Shown: positions 24,501 to 34,400 of the stretch, in pieces
How positions within the stretch are numbered: the stretch's first letter is position 1
Layout of the letters: every line of letters begins with the position of its first letter
Origin: Sphingobacterium sp. UGAL515B_05
Lineage (GTDB): Bacteria > Bacteroidota > Bacteroidia > Sphingobacteriales > Sphingobacteriaceae
Direction: 5' to 3'
Length of the DNA stretch: 64,000 nt
Assembly: GCF_033097525.1 (NCBI RefSeq)
Contig: NZ_CP109907.1
Location: 4,278,001-4,342,000, forward strand
Translations under genes and position numbers: made by a program
Notes under the pieces: model-generated
What the model was told of the DNA's origin: nothing
Seen by the model: only the letters and a program-made list of their open reading frames with translations
Databases searched by the model: none

Positions 24501-25727
24501 TTGAGATTTGATGAATTTGGCTTTGTTCCAGCTTTGGAAGAAGGTTTAGAAAGTATGATGTTTGAGGAGGCTACGCCGATCCAAGAACAGACCATCCCGA
24601 TTATTAAAGAGGGAAAAGATATGATTGCCTGTGCACAGACAGGTACAGGTAAAACAGCAGCTTATATGTTGCCGATCCTCGATGCAATAGCACGGAATTC
24701 AAGGGAATCTATCCTTGCTATTATCCTTGTCCCGACCCGGGAACTTGCTATGCAAATTGACCAGCAGATTATGGGCATGTCTTATTATACGGGTGCAACA
24801 TCGATAGCCATTTATGGGGGTGGTGATGGTATGGGGTATGAACAGCAAAAACGGGCCATACGAGAGGGGGTAAATATCATTGTTGCTACGCCGGGAAGGT
24901 TGATAAGCCATCTTACCTCCATGAAGATTGATCTCTCTCATTTAAAGCACTTTGTTTTGGATGAAGCCGATAGTATGCTGGATATGGGATTTCAAGACGA
25001 TATTTTACGTATTGTAAGTTATCTACCGAAGAAAAAGCAGATGCTTTTGTTTTCAGCTACGATGCCGATGAAGATCAGGTCTTTTGCCCGAAAAATTCTG
25101 CAAGAGCCTGTTGAAGTCAATATTGCCATTTCTAAACCTTCGGAAGGGATAGATCAACGTGTATATCTTGCCTATGATCAACAGAAAATGGAGCTCCTGA
25201 AGAATATACTGAAGGATCCCAACTATGTATCTGTTATTATTTTTGCATCTCAAAAAACTACGGTCAAACTTCTCGCTCAGGAATTACAGAAGCAGGGGAT
25301 TGATGCGGAGGGTTTCCATTCGGATCTCGAACAGTCGAAACGGGAAGATATTATGGCCCGGTTCCGGTCTCGTCAGGTGCGGGTACTGGTAGGGACAGAT
25401 GTGATATCTCGCGGTATCGATGTGGTGGGAATCAGTTTGGTCGTTAATTACGATGTTCCACCGGATCCGGAAGACTATGTACACCGTATTGGACGTACTG
25501 CGCGAGCAGCAACTACAGGAACAGCCATTACCTTTGTCAATGAGAAAGATCAGAACCGTTTCGCTCAGATTGAGAATTTAATAGGTTATCCGATTGAACA
25601 ACTTCCATTGCCAGAGGGGTTTGAAGCGGGACCTACTTACAATCCTGCCAAAAAGAATCCACAGCATAAGAAGAAGCGTTTCAATAGGAATAAAAATAAA
25701 AACTATCAGAAAGCTAAAAGAGCCTGA
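24501..25727 (+). CDS. DEAD-box RNA helicase
   Basis: ATP-dependent RNA helicase of 408 residues with all core motifs: Q-motif ATPIQEQ, motif I AQTGTGKT (45-52), PTRELA, TPGR, DEAD (154-157), SAT (185-187), GTDVISRGIDVVG and HRIGRTARA. The C-terminus is a Lys/Arg/Asn-rich tail (KKNPQHKKKRFNRNK) that should bind RNA. The best start is TTG at 24501 (reads MRFDEFGFVPALEEG), since no in-frame ATG precedes the Q-motif. It is followed by a strong terminator. Confidence 0.95.
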   Translation: MRFDEFGFVPALEEGLESMMFEEATPIQEQTIPIIKEGKDMIACAQTGTGKTAAYMLPILDAIARNSRESILAIILVPTRELAMQIDQQIMGMSYYTGATSIAIYGGGDGMGYEQQKRAIREGVNIIVATPGRLISHLTSMKIDLSHLKHFVLDEADSMLDMGFQDDILRIVSYLPKKKQMLLFSATMPMKIRSFARKILQEPVEVNIAISKPSEGIDQRVYLAYDQQKMELLKNILKDPNYVSVIIFASQKTTVKLLAQELQKQGIDAEGFHSDLEQSKREDIMARFRSRQVRVLVGTDVISRGIDVVGISLVVNYDVPPDPEDYVHRIGRTARAATTGTAITFVNEKDQNRFAQIENLIGYPIEQLPLPEGFEAGPTYNPAKKNPQHKKKRFNRNKNKNYQKAKRA

Positions 25728-25732
25728 TTTTA

Positions 25733-25777
25733 AAATACAAAGCCCCCATATGAGAAAAATATGGGGGCTTTGTATTT
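25733..25777. terminator. Terminator between DEAD-box helicase and VOC gene
   Basis: 19-bp perfect stem with GC core GCCCCCATAT / ATATGGGGGC and a 7-nt loop, 6 nt after the helicase stop. It lies between convergent genes and can serve both strands. Confidence 0.88.
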
Positions 25778-25799
25778 GAGTATATATTGTATTCAACTT

Positions 25800-26165
25800 T
25801 TATTCAACAGTCCATACGGCCAATTCATATCCGTCAGGATCCTGGAACTGAAATCTTTTTCCTCCGGGAAAGCTAAAAATATCTTTTAATATAGTCCCGC
25901 CAGCACGGATAACCTGATCACGCGTAGCCTGCAGATCGTCGGCATAGATAACGACGAGAATACTGCCATTTATGGGGTCACCAAATGTAAAACCACCATC
26001 AACATATTTTCCGCCAAAAGCCGTATATGCTGGCCCGTAATCCGTAAACTCCCAACCGAAACTCGTTGAGTAGAATGCTTTGGCACGTTCAAGGTCGCTT
26101 GATACAAACTCAAGGTATTGGATCTGCTGGTTAACAAATTTGTTTTCTGTACTGCTATTGCTCAT
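25800..26165 (-). CDS. VOC family protein (glyoxalase/bleomycin-resistance fold)
   Basis: 121-residue metal-dependent-fold protein with paired beta-alpha-beta-beta-beta modules: QIQYLEFVSSDLERAKAFYS in the first half and RDQVIRAGGTILKD, FPGGKRFQFQDPDGYELAVW in the second. The ending QFQDPDGYELAVW is typical of VOC members. Substrate unknown. It is a single gene, convergent with the helicase. Confidence 0.88.
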   Translation of the reverse strand: MSNSSTENKFVNQQIQYLEFVSSDLERAKAFYSTSFGWEFTDYGPAYTAFGGKYVDGGFTFGDPINGSILVVIYADDLQATRDQVIRAGGTILKDIFSFPGGKRFQFQDPDGYELAVWTVE

Positions 26166-26353
26166 AACGGAACTATCTATTTAATGTCTATATAATAAAT
26201 TGCTTGATCGGTTGCGTCGGTTTTCAAATTAAAACCCGAACCGTTTTATAAATATAAGGCTTTGTTGAAAATGACACACATTTTTCTTTTCAACATGTTT
26301 TTTTCGTGCCGACCTGTTTATCGGGGCTACCTGCCTGGCAAAAGGAGGAAACA

Positions 26354-26394
26354 ACATTCATTTCCCAATCTTAGTTGGACTGGGAAATGAATGT
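26354..26394 (-). terminator. Hairpin after the EamA transporter gene
   Basis: 14-bp perfect stem (26354-26367 with 26381-26394) and a 13-nt loop, starting 6 nt beyond the EamA stop codon. There is only a weak U-rich tail. Confidence 0.65.
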
Positions 26395-26400
26395 AGGTTG

Positions 26401-27270
26401 TTAAGCACTCTTTTTACTGCTGATCCAATATTGCAATAACACAGATGAAACAACCAAAAACAGTCCTGCATAGAAGGATAGGTTTAATTCTTTTGCTTCA
26501 TTCAGAAATAAAAAGGCAATCAAAATAGCATATATAGGCTCAAGATTTAAGCTTAAGTTCAAAGTAAATGCCGATATCTTCTTTAAGATTTCTGTAAATG
26601 CCAGATAGACTCCCACAGTGCTACATAACGATAGGATGATTAGATATAAAATATCCAGGACATTGGGAATGAAAGTGCTGATTGGATAGTGCTGAATGTA
26701 AAAAGGCAGTAAGCAAGCTAGTCCGAGTGCACCGCCAACCATTTGGTAATAGTTGATGCAGATGGCATTGTACTTTTTGGTCAATCGTTCGTTGTTAATA
26801 GCATAAAGAGAAGCAAAAGCCGGAGAAATTATCCCTAAGACTATGCCTAGCTGGTGTGAGGTATCGAAGTGAAATATCAGTGCAATACCGCACAACGTAA
26901 GCCCACTCAACAGAATTTCAGACAATCTGAATTTCGCTTTATTGATCATCGGTGCAAAAATAGCGGTGAAAAAACTCGCCATACAGTAGCAGATCACGCC
27001 GATGGAAATGTTTGAATATTTGATGCTAGCATAGAATAATAGCCAGGATGCTGTCAATAGTAGCCCATTTTTTGCAATATGCAGTTTCTCTTTGAAAGTA
27101 AAATCTGTAGGTATTTTATACCATTTTAGAATAAAAAATAGGATAGTGGCAGCTAAAAATACACGGTACCATGTGAGTATCCCCTCGTTAAGTGAAATCA
27201 GTTTTCCAAATACGCCAGATAGTCCCAGGCACAGCACAGCAAGGTGCAGCATGAAATATGAATGTTTCAT
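26401..27270 (-). CDS. EamA/DMT family transporter
   Basis: Inner membrane transporter of about 289 residues with ten hydrophobic segments in two EamA repeats (LCLGLSGVFGKLIS... and AINNERLTKKYNAICINYYQ...). The frame is open to 27297, but ATG at 27270 (MKHSYFMLHLAVLC) puts the first membrane segment at the normal place. Family members export metabolites; the substrate is unknown. Single gene with its own terminator hairpin. Confidence 0.88.
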   Translation of the reverse strand: MKHSYFMLHLAVLCLGLSGVFGKLISLNEGILTWYRVFLAATILFFILKWYKIPTDFTFKEKLHIAKNGLLLTASWLLFYASIKYSNISIGVICYCMASFFTAIFAPMINKAKFRLSEILLSGLTLCGIALIFHFDTSHQLGIVLGIISPAFASLYAINNERLTKKYNAICINYYQMVGGALGLACLLPFYIQHYPISTFIPNVLDILYLIILSLCSTVGVYLAFTEILKKISAFTLNLSLNLEPIYAILIAFLFLNEAKELNLSFYAGLFLVVSSVLLQYWISSKKSA

Positions 27271-27493
27271 AAGAAATTGTCTTCCGGTTCCGTCCATGAA
27301 GGACGAAAGGTGTTAAATAATGAAATTGATAGAAAATAAGAAGCACAGCAAATTGGTCCATTTCTGGCATTGGGCTTCAGTAATATAGAGAAAAAATATT
27401 ACGCTATTGGAGGAGGAAGACAACTCGTTCTATTCATCATATTTGTATTTACCCGAAGATAGGGAATTTTGGGCGGAGCTGCAAACAGGGAAT

Positions 27494-27530
27494 GAAAAAG
27501 CCCCTAGAAAGTCTTTGGTTCTAGGGGTAT
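27494..27530 (-). terminator. Terminator of RND operon 1
   Basis: CCCCTAGAA (27501-27509) / TTCTAGGGG (27519-27527), 9-nt loop. On the minus strand it is followed by CTTTTT. It lies about 35 nt after the outer membrane factor stop. Confidence 0.88.
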
Positions 27531-27561
27531 CTATTTAGTCAGTTGACTTTATTTTGTGATT

Positions 27562-28998
27562 TTATGGCGTATTCGAGGGTAAAGTATCTGTTCCGCCACC
27601 CAGCGCACGGTAAAGATCTATGGCTGCATTGAGCTTTTCCCGCTTTACTGTAATACGTTCTAAATCATTTTGGAGCGCATTGTTTTGGGCAGTTATCACT
27701 TCCAAATAGTTTGCCATCCCACTTTTGTAAAGTAGGGCTGCATCAGCGGTGGCTTTGGCGAGGGCATTTGATTTGGCATGGATAAGTTGCAGGCGCTGTT
27801 CCGTATGTTTGATTTTTGCCAAGGCATCCGAAACTTCTGAAACGGCGACCATAACCGACTGTTTAAACTGCAGTGCTATCTTTTCGCGTTCGATGACCGA
27901 TATCTCATAGTTTGTTTTTAAAGCACCTTTCTGGAAAATTGGCTGTGCAATATTCCCCGCTATTGTTTTTACGATCGAACCCGGTAGATCAAACCATTTG
28001 TTAAATTGAATGGAGTTTGTACCAATGGATGGTGTCAAGCTTAGGGAAGGGTACATCGCTGCTTTGGCGAGTCCCATTCTGCTTGTAGCTGCCACAACCG
28101 CGTATTCAGCTGCTCTGACATCTGGTCTGCGGCTCAAGAGTTCGGCCGGCACCCCTGCGGCAAGTCCGTCTCCAACAATCGTATCATCTAAACTTGCTGT
28201 ACGTTGAATACCCTCGGGGAAACCTCCGCAAAGAATGCTCAGTGCATTTTCTTCTACAGCCATGTTTTGATGGGCTAGAGGAATTAACAATTCAGCAGTT
28301 TTCTTCTGAGCTTCGGCTTGCTCCACGGCAAGCGAACTGACCAGTGATGAGTTGTATTGCAAACGTATCATGCTAAGTGTACTATCGCTCAATTGAACAT
28401 TTCTTTGTGCAATCTTAAGCTGCTCATCCAAAGCAATCAGATTATAATAGGACTGGATGACCTGTACAATAACCCGGGTTTTCAGGGCCGATAAATTTTC
28501 CTTTTGGCCAAAAAAATTGGCCAAGGATTCCTCTTTTTGCATTTTTACCTTTCCCCAGATATCGGCTTCCCAAGACAATCTGAGCGTGGCGCTATAATCG
28601 TCCATATAAGGCGTCCCAATAAATTGGTCGCTCAGTGAGCCATTCAAGGAGTTGCTCGATAACCATGTTCTGTTCGCTCCAATGCTTAAATCAGCTGTTG
28701 GCAGTAATCCTTTCTTAGACTGCTTGTACGCGAGTTCCAATTGTTGCATGTTGAGGAGTGCAACATTGACGTCTGTATTGTTGGATAATGCCTTCTCAAT
28801 GATTGAGGTCAACAAGGGATCCTGTACAAATTTACGCCAGGATAACTGTAGCGTATCAGACGTCAGGACAACCTCGCTGTTTTTGAAATTTTCGGGCATT
28901 ACTATCTCCTGACGTGTGTATTTTTTTCCCACGCTGCATGCGGACAACAACAGGGTAGTGCTTGCGAAAATTGTTATATAGTGATGAAATTTTTTCAT
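27562..28998 (-). CDS. RND outer membrane factor, NodT/CusC-type lipoprotein (system 1)
   Basis: 478-residue TolC-superfamily channel with a lipobox (TLLLSACSVGKK) in place of a plain signal peptide. It has two OEP repeats with SLSWEADIWGKVKMQ-like and PAELLSRRPDVRAAE motifs, the latter diagnostic of the NodT/OprM group. It starts 1 bp after the RND permease gene ends, so the two are tightly coupled. It completes the tripartite pump as the last gene of the operon. Confidence 0.94.
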   Translation of the reverse strand: MKKFHHYITIFASTTLLLSACSVGKKYTRQEIVMPENFKNSEVVLTSDTLQLSWRKFVQDPLLTSIIEKALSNNTDVNVALLNMQQLELAYKQSKKGLLPTADLSIGANRTWLSSNSLNGSLSDQFIGTPYMDDYSATLRLSWEADIWGKVKMQKEESLANFFGQKENLSALKTRVIVQVIQSYYNLIALDEQLKIAQRNVQLSDSTLSMIRLQYNSSLVSSLAVEQAEAQKKTAELLIPLAHQNMAVEENALSILCGGFPEGIQRTASLDDTIVGDGLAAGVPAELLSRRPDVRAAEYAVVAATSRMGLAKAAMYPSLSLTPSIGTNSIQFNKWFDLPGSIVKTIAGNIAQPIFQKGALKTNYEISVIEREKIALQFKQSVMVAVSEVSDALAKIKHTEQRLQLIHAKSNALAKATADAALLYKSGMANYLEVITAQNNALQNDLERITVKREKLNAAIDLYRALGGGTDTLPSNTP

Positions 28999-28999
28999 T

Positions 29000-31900
29000 T
29001 TAATCGTTTGTATTGTGTACTGTATTGTCCGTAAGTTTTTTACCCGAAACTTTTTCTTGCAAATATTGGAACACCAGGTACAGTAATGGTATAATAATTA
29101 CCCCAAGGATAACACCGCTTAACATACCCATTGCTGCTCCGGTACTGATGGAATGGTTACCTGTAGCCGTCCCGCCGGTCGCAAACATCAAGGGTACCAT
29201 GCCGGCAATGAAAGCCAATGAAGTCATCAAGATTGGGCGTAGACGAGCTCTTGCTCCTTCTAAAGCCGAATCAATGAGTGAGGAGCCTGCTCTTCTCCGC
29301 TGTAAAGCAAATTCAACAATCAAAATGGCATTTTTTGCCAAGAGACCGATGAGCATGATCAAGCCGACCTGGACGTAGATATTGTTGTCCAATCCAATGG
29401 CCCGTGTTCCTAGGAAAGAGCCGATCATACCTGTTGGGATTGATAACAGTACGGCAAGGGGCAATAAATAACTTTCATACTGTGCTGATAGTAAGAAATA
29501 TACAAATAGTAGGCTTAATGCTAGGATAAGTACGGTTTGATTGCCCGAAGACTTCTCTTCCAAGCTAAGTCCCGTCCATTCGTAGCTATAGTCTCCCGGT
29601 AACTTGGTCAATACATTTTTCTCCAATGTTTCCATGATCGCACCATTACTGATACCAGGCGTGCTAACCACGTTTATCGTGAGTGAATTGTATAAATTAT
29701 AACGAGTCACCGACTCAGGACCATACACTTTACGAAGTGTAACCAAAGTGTTCACCGGAACCATTTGGCCAAGATTATTCTTGACAAATATTTCGTTGAA
29801 GGCTTCTTTATCGGTTCTATAGATCCCATCCGCTTTAACTGCTATCCGATAGAATTTACCGAAACGATTGAAATTCAATGATTGGTCACCTGCAAAGTAA
29901 GTTTGAACGGACGAAAGCATTTCACTGACATCTACACCAAGTTGGGCAGCTTTGTCTTCATCGACTTCTAACTCCATCTGTGGATAATCTGCTCTGAACA
30001 TGGTATAGGCAAACTGTACCCCGGGTTGTTTCATAATCTGCGCAATAACGGAGTCGGACATTGCTTTGAGCTCTACCGGCGATTTACCAGCCCTGTCCTG
30101 CAAAACGAGTTCCGCGCCATTCATCATACCATAACCATCAACAGGAGGGGAGCGAAAGGCCATTGCGTTACCTTCTTTGACACTGGATAATTTTTGTGAG
30201 ATCACTTGGTGAATCTGATCGATATCGTTCATCTCACCACGTTTCTTTTTATCTTTCAGGCGTATGAATCCTGTTGCATAGGCTGCGCTGGAGTTGTTGC
30301 CGATCATATTGAATCCAGTAATACTTGTATGGCTTTCAATAGAAGGGATATCGGCTAGTAGTTTTTCGATTTTTTCTACTGCTTTTGTGGTTCGATCAAG
30401 TCCCGTTCCTGGGGGCATTTCTAAACTGTATACGACAAAGTTATCGTCTTCCATTGGTACAAAACTTTTGGAAGTGCTTGTCATGAGGTATCCGGCAACA
30501 CCGATCGTAGCCAGTATCAAAAGTGCCGAAATCCATTTTTTCTTTGCCAGGAATTTTAATGAACCAACGTATCGATTGGTCATGTTTTCGAAGCCAGCGT
30601 TAAACGCTTTGAAAAAACGTTGAGAAAATCCCGTGTTCGGGGTCTGCCCGTCGTGATTTTCGGCGTGCGTATTTTTAAGCAATAATGCGCAGAGTGCTGG
30701 TGTCAGTGTCAAGGCATTGATCGCAGAGATCACAATGGCGATAACAAGGGTATAGGCAAACTGTTTATAAAACATGCCCGATGAACCTGTCATAAATCCA
30801 ATGGGAATAAAAACTGCACACATAACCAAGGTAATGGAGATTACAGCCCCTGTGATTTCACTCATGGCACTATGGGTAGCCTGCTTACCGGTTAAGTTGG
30901 AAGTCTCCATCTTTCCATGTACTGCTTCGACGACGACAATTGCATCATCGACAACAATACCAATGGCGAGTACTAGGGCAAATAACGTCAATATATTGAT
31001 TGTAAAGCCAAACACCAGCAGGAAGAAGAACGTACCTACGATAGCTACTGGTACAGCGATTGCTGGAATAATAGTCGATCGTATATCCTGCAGGAATAAG
31101 AAAACAACTAAGAAAACCAAAATAAAGGCTTCAATCAATGTCGAACGTACTTGAGCTGTACTTTCATCCAAGCGTTCTTTGGTACTGATCAATTTAAAAA
31201 TCTTGATTCCTGGAGGGAAGGAGCGTTGCGCTATTTCAATCTGTTTGTCGATTCCGATTTCAATTTCATTGGCGTTGGAGCCTGATGTCTGAAATATACC
31301 AATGGTAACGGTATTGAGTCCATTATTTTGCGAATTACCGCTATAACTGATCGAGCCAAACTCGATACGTGCCACATCCTTTAAGCGTACGATCTGAACG
31401 TCATTGTTTTTAACGATAATGTTCTCATACTGTTCTGGAAGGTTCTTTTTCCCTTTATAGCGTATGACATATTCCAGTGGTGCTTTTGATTCTTCCCCTA
31501 ATTTTCCAGGTGCAGATTCCAGACTTTGTTTGGAAATTGCAGCAATGACTTCTTGTGGCACGAGTCCATAGCTCGCCATTTTTTGCGGATTCAACCATAC
31601 ACGCATCGAATAGTCTTTGGAACCGAATACCATGGCCTGACCGACTCCAGGTACACGCTTGATCTGTGGGATCAAGTTGATGTTCACATAATTCTGTAAA
31701 AATAGTTCATCATATTTTTTATTATCTTCTGTATAGATATTAAATATCATGATCATACTATTTTGTTGCTTGGAAGTCGTTAATCCCATTCGGACAACTT
31801 CCTGTGGCAGGATAGGAGTAGCCTGTTGTACTCTGTTTTGCACATTTACGGCTGCCTGATCTGGATTTACACCTGCTTTAAAGACAATACGCACAGAGAA

Positions 31901-32161
31901 TGTACCATCGTTACTTGCAGTTGATGTAATGTATTCCATGTCCTCCACACCATTGATTTGCTCTTCAAGGGGTGTAACAACTGACCTCAATACTGTTTCG
32001 CTATTTCCTCCGGGATAGCTTCCGGTAACTTGGACCGTGGGCGGGGCGATATCCGGGAATCGCGTTTGAGGCAGCCTAAAAAGACCGATAACCCCCAGTA
32101 TGACAAATATGATAGATATAACAGTTGCCAAAACTGGCCTGTCAATAAATTTCTTTAACAT
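29000..32161 (-). CDS. RND multidrug efflux permease, HAE1 family (system 1)
   Basis: Proton-driven inner membrane pump of 1053 residues with 12 TM segments and two large periplasmic loops. It shows the family start MLKKFIDRPVLATVIS, the paired aspartates of TM4 in LAIGIVVDDAIVVVEAV (about residue 405), and the TM10-12 region LAKNAILIVEFALQRR. AcrB/MexB-like substrates (hydrophobic drugs, detergents) are expected. The adaptor lies upstream and the outer membrane factor downstream. Closely similar to the second permease at 38.1 kb, suggesting duplication. Confidence 0.97.
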   Translation of the reverse strand: MLKKFIDRPVLATVISIIFVILGVIGLFRLPQTRFPDIAPPTVQVTGSYPGGNSETVLRSVVTPLEEQINGVEDMEYITSTASNDGTFSVRIVFKAGVNPDQAAVNVQNRVQQATPILPQEVVRMGLTTSKQQNSMIMIFNIYTEDNKKYDELFLQNYVNINLIPQIKRVPGVGQAMVFGSKDYSMRVWLNPQKMASYGLVPQEVIAAISKQSLESAPGKLGEESKAPLEYVIRYKGKKNLPEQYENIIVKNNDVQIVRLKDVARIEFGSISYSGNSQNNGLNTVTIGIFQTSGSNANEIEIGIDKQIEIAQRSFPPGIKIFKLISTKERLDESTAQVRSTLIEAFILVFLVVFLFLQDIRSTIIPAIAVPVAIVGTFFFLLVFGFTINILTLFALVLAIGIVVDDAIVVVEAVHGKMETSNLTGKQATHSAMSEITGAVISITLVMCAVFIPIGFMTGSSGMFYKQFAYTLVIAIVISAINALTLTPALCALLLKNTHAENHDGQTPNTGFSQRFFKAFNAGFENMTNRYVGSLKFLAKKKWISALLILATIGVAGYLMTSTSKSFVPMEDDNFVVYSLEMPPGTGLDRTTKAVEKIEKLLADIPSIESHTSITGFNMIGNNSSAAYATGFIRLKDKKKRGEMNDIDQIHQVISQKLSSVKEGNAMAFRSPPVDGYGMMNGAELVLQDRAGKSPVELKAMSDSVIAQIMKQPGVQFAYTMFRADYPQMELEVDEDKAAQLGVDVSEMLSSVQTYFAGDQSLNFNRFGKFYRIAVKADGIYRTDKEAFNEIFVKNNLGQMVPVNTLVTLRKVYGPESVTRYNLYNSLTINVVSTPGISNGAIMETLEKNVLTKLPGDYSYEWTGLSLEEKSSGNQTVLILALSLLFVYFLLSAQYESYLLPLAVLLSIPTGMIGSFLGTRAIGLDNNIYVQVGLIMLIGLLAKNAILIVEFALQRRRAGSSLIDSALEGARARLRPILMTSLAFIAGMVPLMFATGGTATGNHSISTGAAMGMLSGVILGVIIIPLLYLVFQYLQEKVSGKKLTDNTVHNTND

Positions 32162-32278
32162 TTTAGTTTAAATTTTATAAAGCTTTTAGTACCGTTTTTT
32201 TTCAAAAGTGAATACTGAATGTATAGGCTTGTTGCCTTTCTTTGAGCAGTTCAGCTTTTGCCATACCTGCTATCCTTG

Positions 32279-33397
32279 TTACATGGTGGATTTTTTGGTC
32301 GGTTGAACTTGCATTCCATCATTAAGCATATCAATTCTATTCATAACGATTTTTTCACCAGCTGTGAGTCCCGATTTAAGTAAGTAGGCGTTAGCGGTAT
32401 TTCCTGCAATTTCAATCTGTTTCATGGAAATTTTATTTTTCTCACCAATAACATAAACGAAATAGCGGTCTTGAATATCCTTGACAGCAGCCATAGGGAC
32501 CAACAATACGTTTTCATGCGCTTTTTTCAAGATTACTTTTGCTGAGCCACCCGAACGGAGAATTTTGTCAGGGTTGATGAAACTTGCTTTAAGTGCCATG
32601 CTTCCGGTTGTTCTGTCGATGTTACCGCTGGCTAACGCTACTTTCCCCGAATGGTTGTATGCTGTTCCATCAGCCAATAAGAGCGTTGCTTGTTGATTGG
32701 ATGATTTGTTATTCTGATCTTTGATAAAGGCTATAAAGTCGGCCTCACTCAATGAAAAATACACATTTACGGTATTAATTTCAGATAGCGTCGTTAAAGG
32801 TGTCGCATCTGCTGCGGTAATTAAATTTCCGATCCGATTAGGGATACGGCCGATATAACCACTCACTGGTGCATTGATCAACGTAAATTTGGCATTTATT
32901 TGCGATGAACCGAGTGCAGCCTGTGCTTGTGCTACTTGCGCTTTAGCTGCGGCATAATTGGCCTCTGCAGTTTTTAACTGTAATTCGGTATACACTTTAC
33001 CTTCAACCAGTGGTTTGATTTTGTCAATCTCCAATTTTGCATTTTGTTCTGCCGATAAAGCAGCTTGGTAAGCTGCCTTGCTGTTGTTTACTTGTTCGTT
33101 GTAGACGTCAGCTTTTATTTTGAAAAGAGGTTGCCCCTTGGATACATAGTCTCCCTCTTTGACATAAATCTGCTCGAGGTACCCCGTTACCTGCGCTTTG
33201 ACATCGACGTTGACGGTCCCCTCTAAAGTACCAGGATATTTTTTTTCGGTCTCCGCGTGGGTAGGAGATAATTCGATAAAGTCAACAGTAACTGCCTGCT
33301 CTTGCGGTTGTTCTTGGTTGCCTCCACAGGACGATAATAATGCTGCTGCTGTAATAAGTGTAAGGAAAGGTTTTAAAGTCATCGTTCTTTGTGCCAT
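32279..33397 (-). CDS. RND periplasmic adaptor lipoprotein (system 1)
   Basis: 372-residue membrane-fusion protein with lipobox (AALLSSCGGNQ), lipoyl halves (PGTLEGTVNVDVKAQVTGYL, YVKEGDYVSKGQPLF), an Ala/Gln coiled-coil hairpin, beta-barrel (PVSGYIGRIPNRIGNLI) and membrane-proximal domain. It is first in the adaptor-permease-outer membrane factor operon and separated from the permease by 117 bp. It lies 241 bp downstream of a LytTR two-component pair on the same strand, its likely controller. Confidence 0.94.
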   Translation of the reverse strand: MAQRTMTLKPFLTLITAAALLSSCGGNQEQPQEQAVTVDFIELSPTHAETEKKYPGTLEGTVNVDVKAQVTGYLEQIYVKEGDYVSKGQPLFKIKADVYNEQVNNSKAAYQAALSAEQNAKLEIDKIKPLVEGKVYTELQLKTAEANYAAAKAQVAQAQAALGSSQINAKFTLINAPVSGYIGRIPNRIGNLITAADATPLTTLSEINTVNVYFSLSEADFIAFIKDQNNKSSNQQATLLLADGTAYNHSGKVALASGNIDRTTGSMALKASFINPDKILRSGGSAKVILKKAHENVLLVPMAAVKDIQDRYFVYVIGEKNKISMKQIEIAGNTANAYLLKSGLTAGEKIVMNRIDMLNDGMQVQPTKKSTM

Positions 33398-33618
33398 TTT
33401 ATCATTTTATAATGAAACAAAGAAAAGAATTCTTTTAAGCCATAAGGCAAAGAAATCTACCGAGACGTTACAATTGCTTACTGAAACGTATCAGTGATGA
33501 TCTGAATTTTACGATATTAAATGGTACGATCCAATTGTGTTGAAGATATTGGTCTTATCCATTGACATTCCCTTGTTCATCGCGAAAAACTTATTTTACC
33601 TTTCTGACGTAAAAGGAG

Positions 33619-33634
33619 CAAACGGATCCGTTTG
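33619..33634 (-). terminator. Perfect palindrome after the LytTR regulator gene
   Basis: CAAACGGATCCGTTTG is a perfect 16-bp palindrome starting 4 nt beyond the response regulator stop. As RNA it forms a 6-bp stem with a GATC loop followed by CTCCTTTT, a modest terminator. A regulator site is the alternative. Confidence 0.5.
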
Positions 33635-33638
33635 AACA

Positions 33639-34400
33639 TCAATAGTCTAACCAAGTTTTCAGCAGTTGAGCCTTTTCTCTGCTCACAAGGATTTCCACTT
33701 GGTCGTTATTTTTAATTTCTATTTTTAGTTTTCCGTTGAAGTGGTTATGTAATCTTTTGATCGCATCTATATGTACAATGAATTGCCTGTTGGCGCGAAA
33801 AAATACTTTTGGATTTAATTGCTGTTCGAGTTCTTCCATTGTTTGAGGTACAATTTCGACAGTACCACATTTGAGTTGCGCATGGGTAAGTTTAAATTCG
33901 GAATAGAAGTATAATATCTCTTCAACAAGAACGGTTTTATAGCCGTCTTTGAATGGAATTAGAAAGCGTGAGCGAAAATCTTTCGGATAGATAAAATCCA
34001 ATAAACCTTGAAGCGGTTGTTGGTTGATCTGAAGATCTTTTTGATAGTCAAGTTTTTGGATGGCATTTTCCAGCTCTGTTTTTTCTACAGGTTTAAGCAA
34101 ATAATCTATGCTATTGAATTTAAAGGCCCTCACAGCGTATTCGTCAAATGCTGTTGTAAATATGATGGGGCAATCTATTTTTATAGTCTCTAATATTTCA
34201 AAGCTTAAACCATCGGATAGACGAATATCCATCATCACCAGGTCGGGAAGTTCATTGCCATTGAACCAGTTGATGCTATCAGCGATATTATCCAGCACAT
34301 CTAAAATAACGATGGATGGCTTTATTTCCTTCAAAAGTCGTTTTAAACGATCGGCATTGAGTTTTTCGTCCTCGATGATTAATACTTTGGTTATATTCAT
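33639..34400 (-). CDS. LytTR family response regulator
   Basis: 253-residue response regulator. The receiver domain has the acidic pair near residue 10 (IIEDEK), phospho-acceptor Asp58 in LVMMDIRLSDG, Thr82/83 and Lys103 in YLLKPVEK. The C-terminal LytTR DNA-binding domain (about 150-250) includes VEEILYFYSEFKLT and FFRANRQFIVHIDAIKRL. It overlaps the sensor kinase stop by 1 bp, so the pair is coupled. The next operon downstream on the same strand is RND system 1, its probable target. Confidence 0.95.
   Translation of the reverse strand: MNITKVLIIEDEKLNADRLKRLLKEIKPSIVILDVLDNIADSINWFNGNELPDLVMMDIRLSDGLSFEILETIKIDCPIIFTTAFDEYAVRAFKFNSIDYLLKPVEKTELENAIQKLDYQKDLQINQQPLQGLLDFIYPKDFRSRFLIPFKDGYKTVLVEEILYFYSEFKLTHAQLKCGTVEIVPQTMEELEQQLNPKVFFRANRQFIVHIDAIKRLHNHFNGKLKIEIKNNDQVEILVSREKAQLLKTWLDY

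Noticed and set aside
29013..31154. Plus-strand ORFs of 109-126 residues opposite the first RND permease
   Set aside because: They mirror conserved codons of the permease on the other strand and have no domain features.
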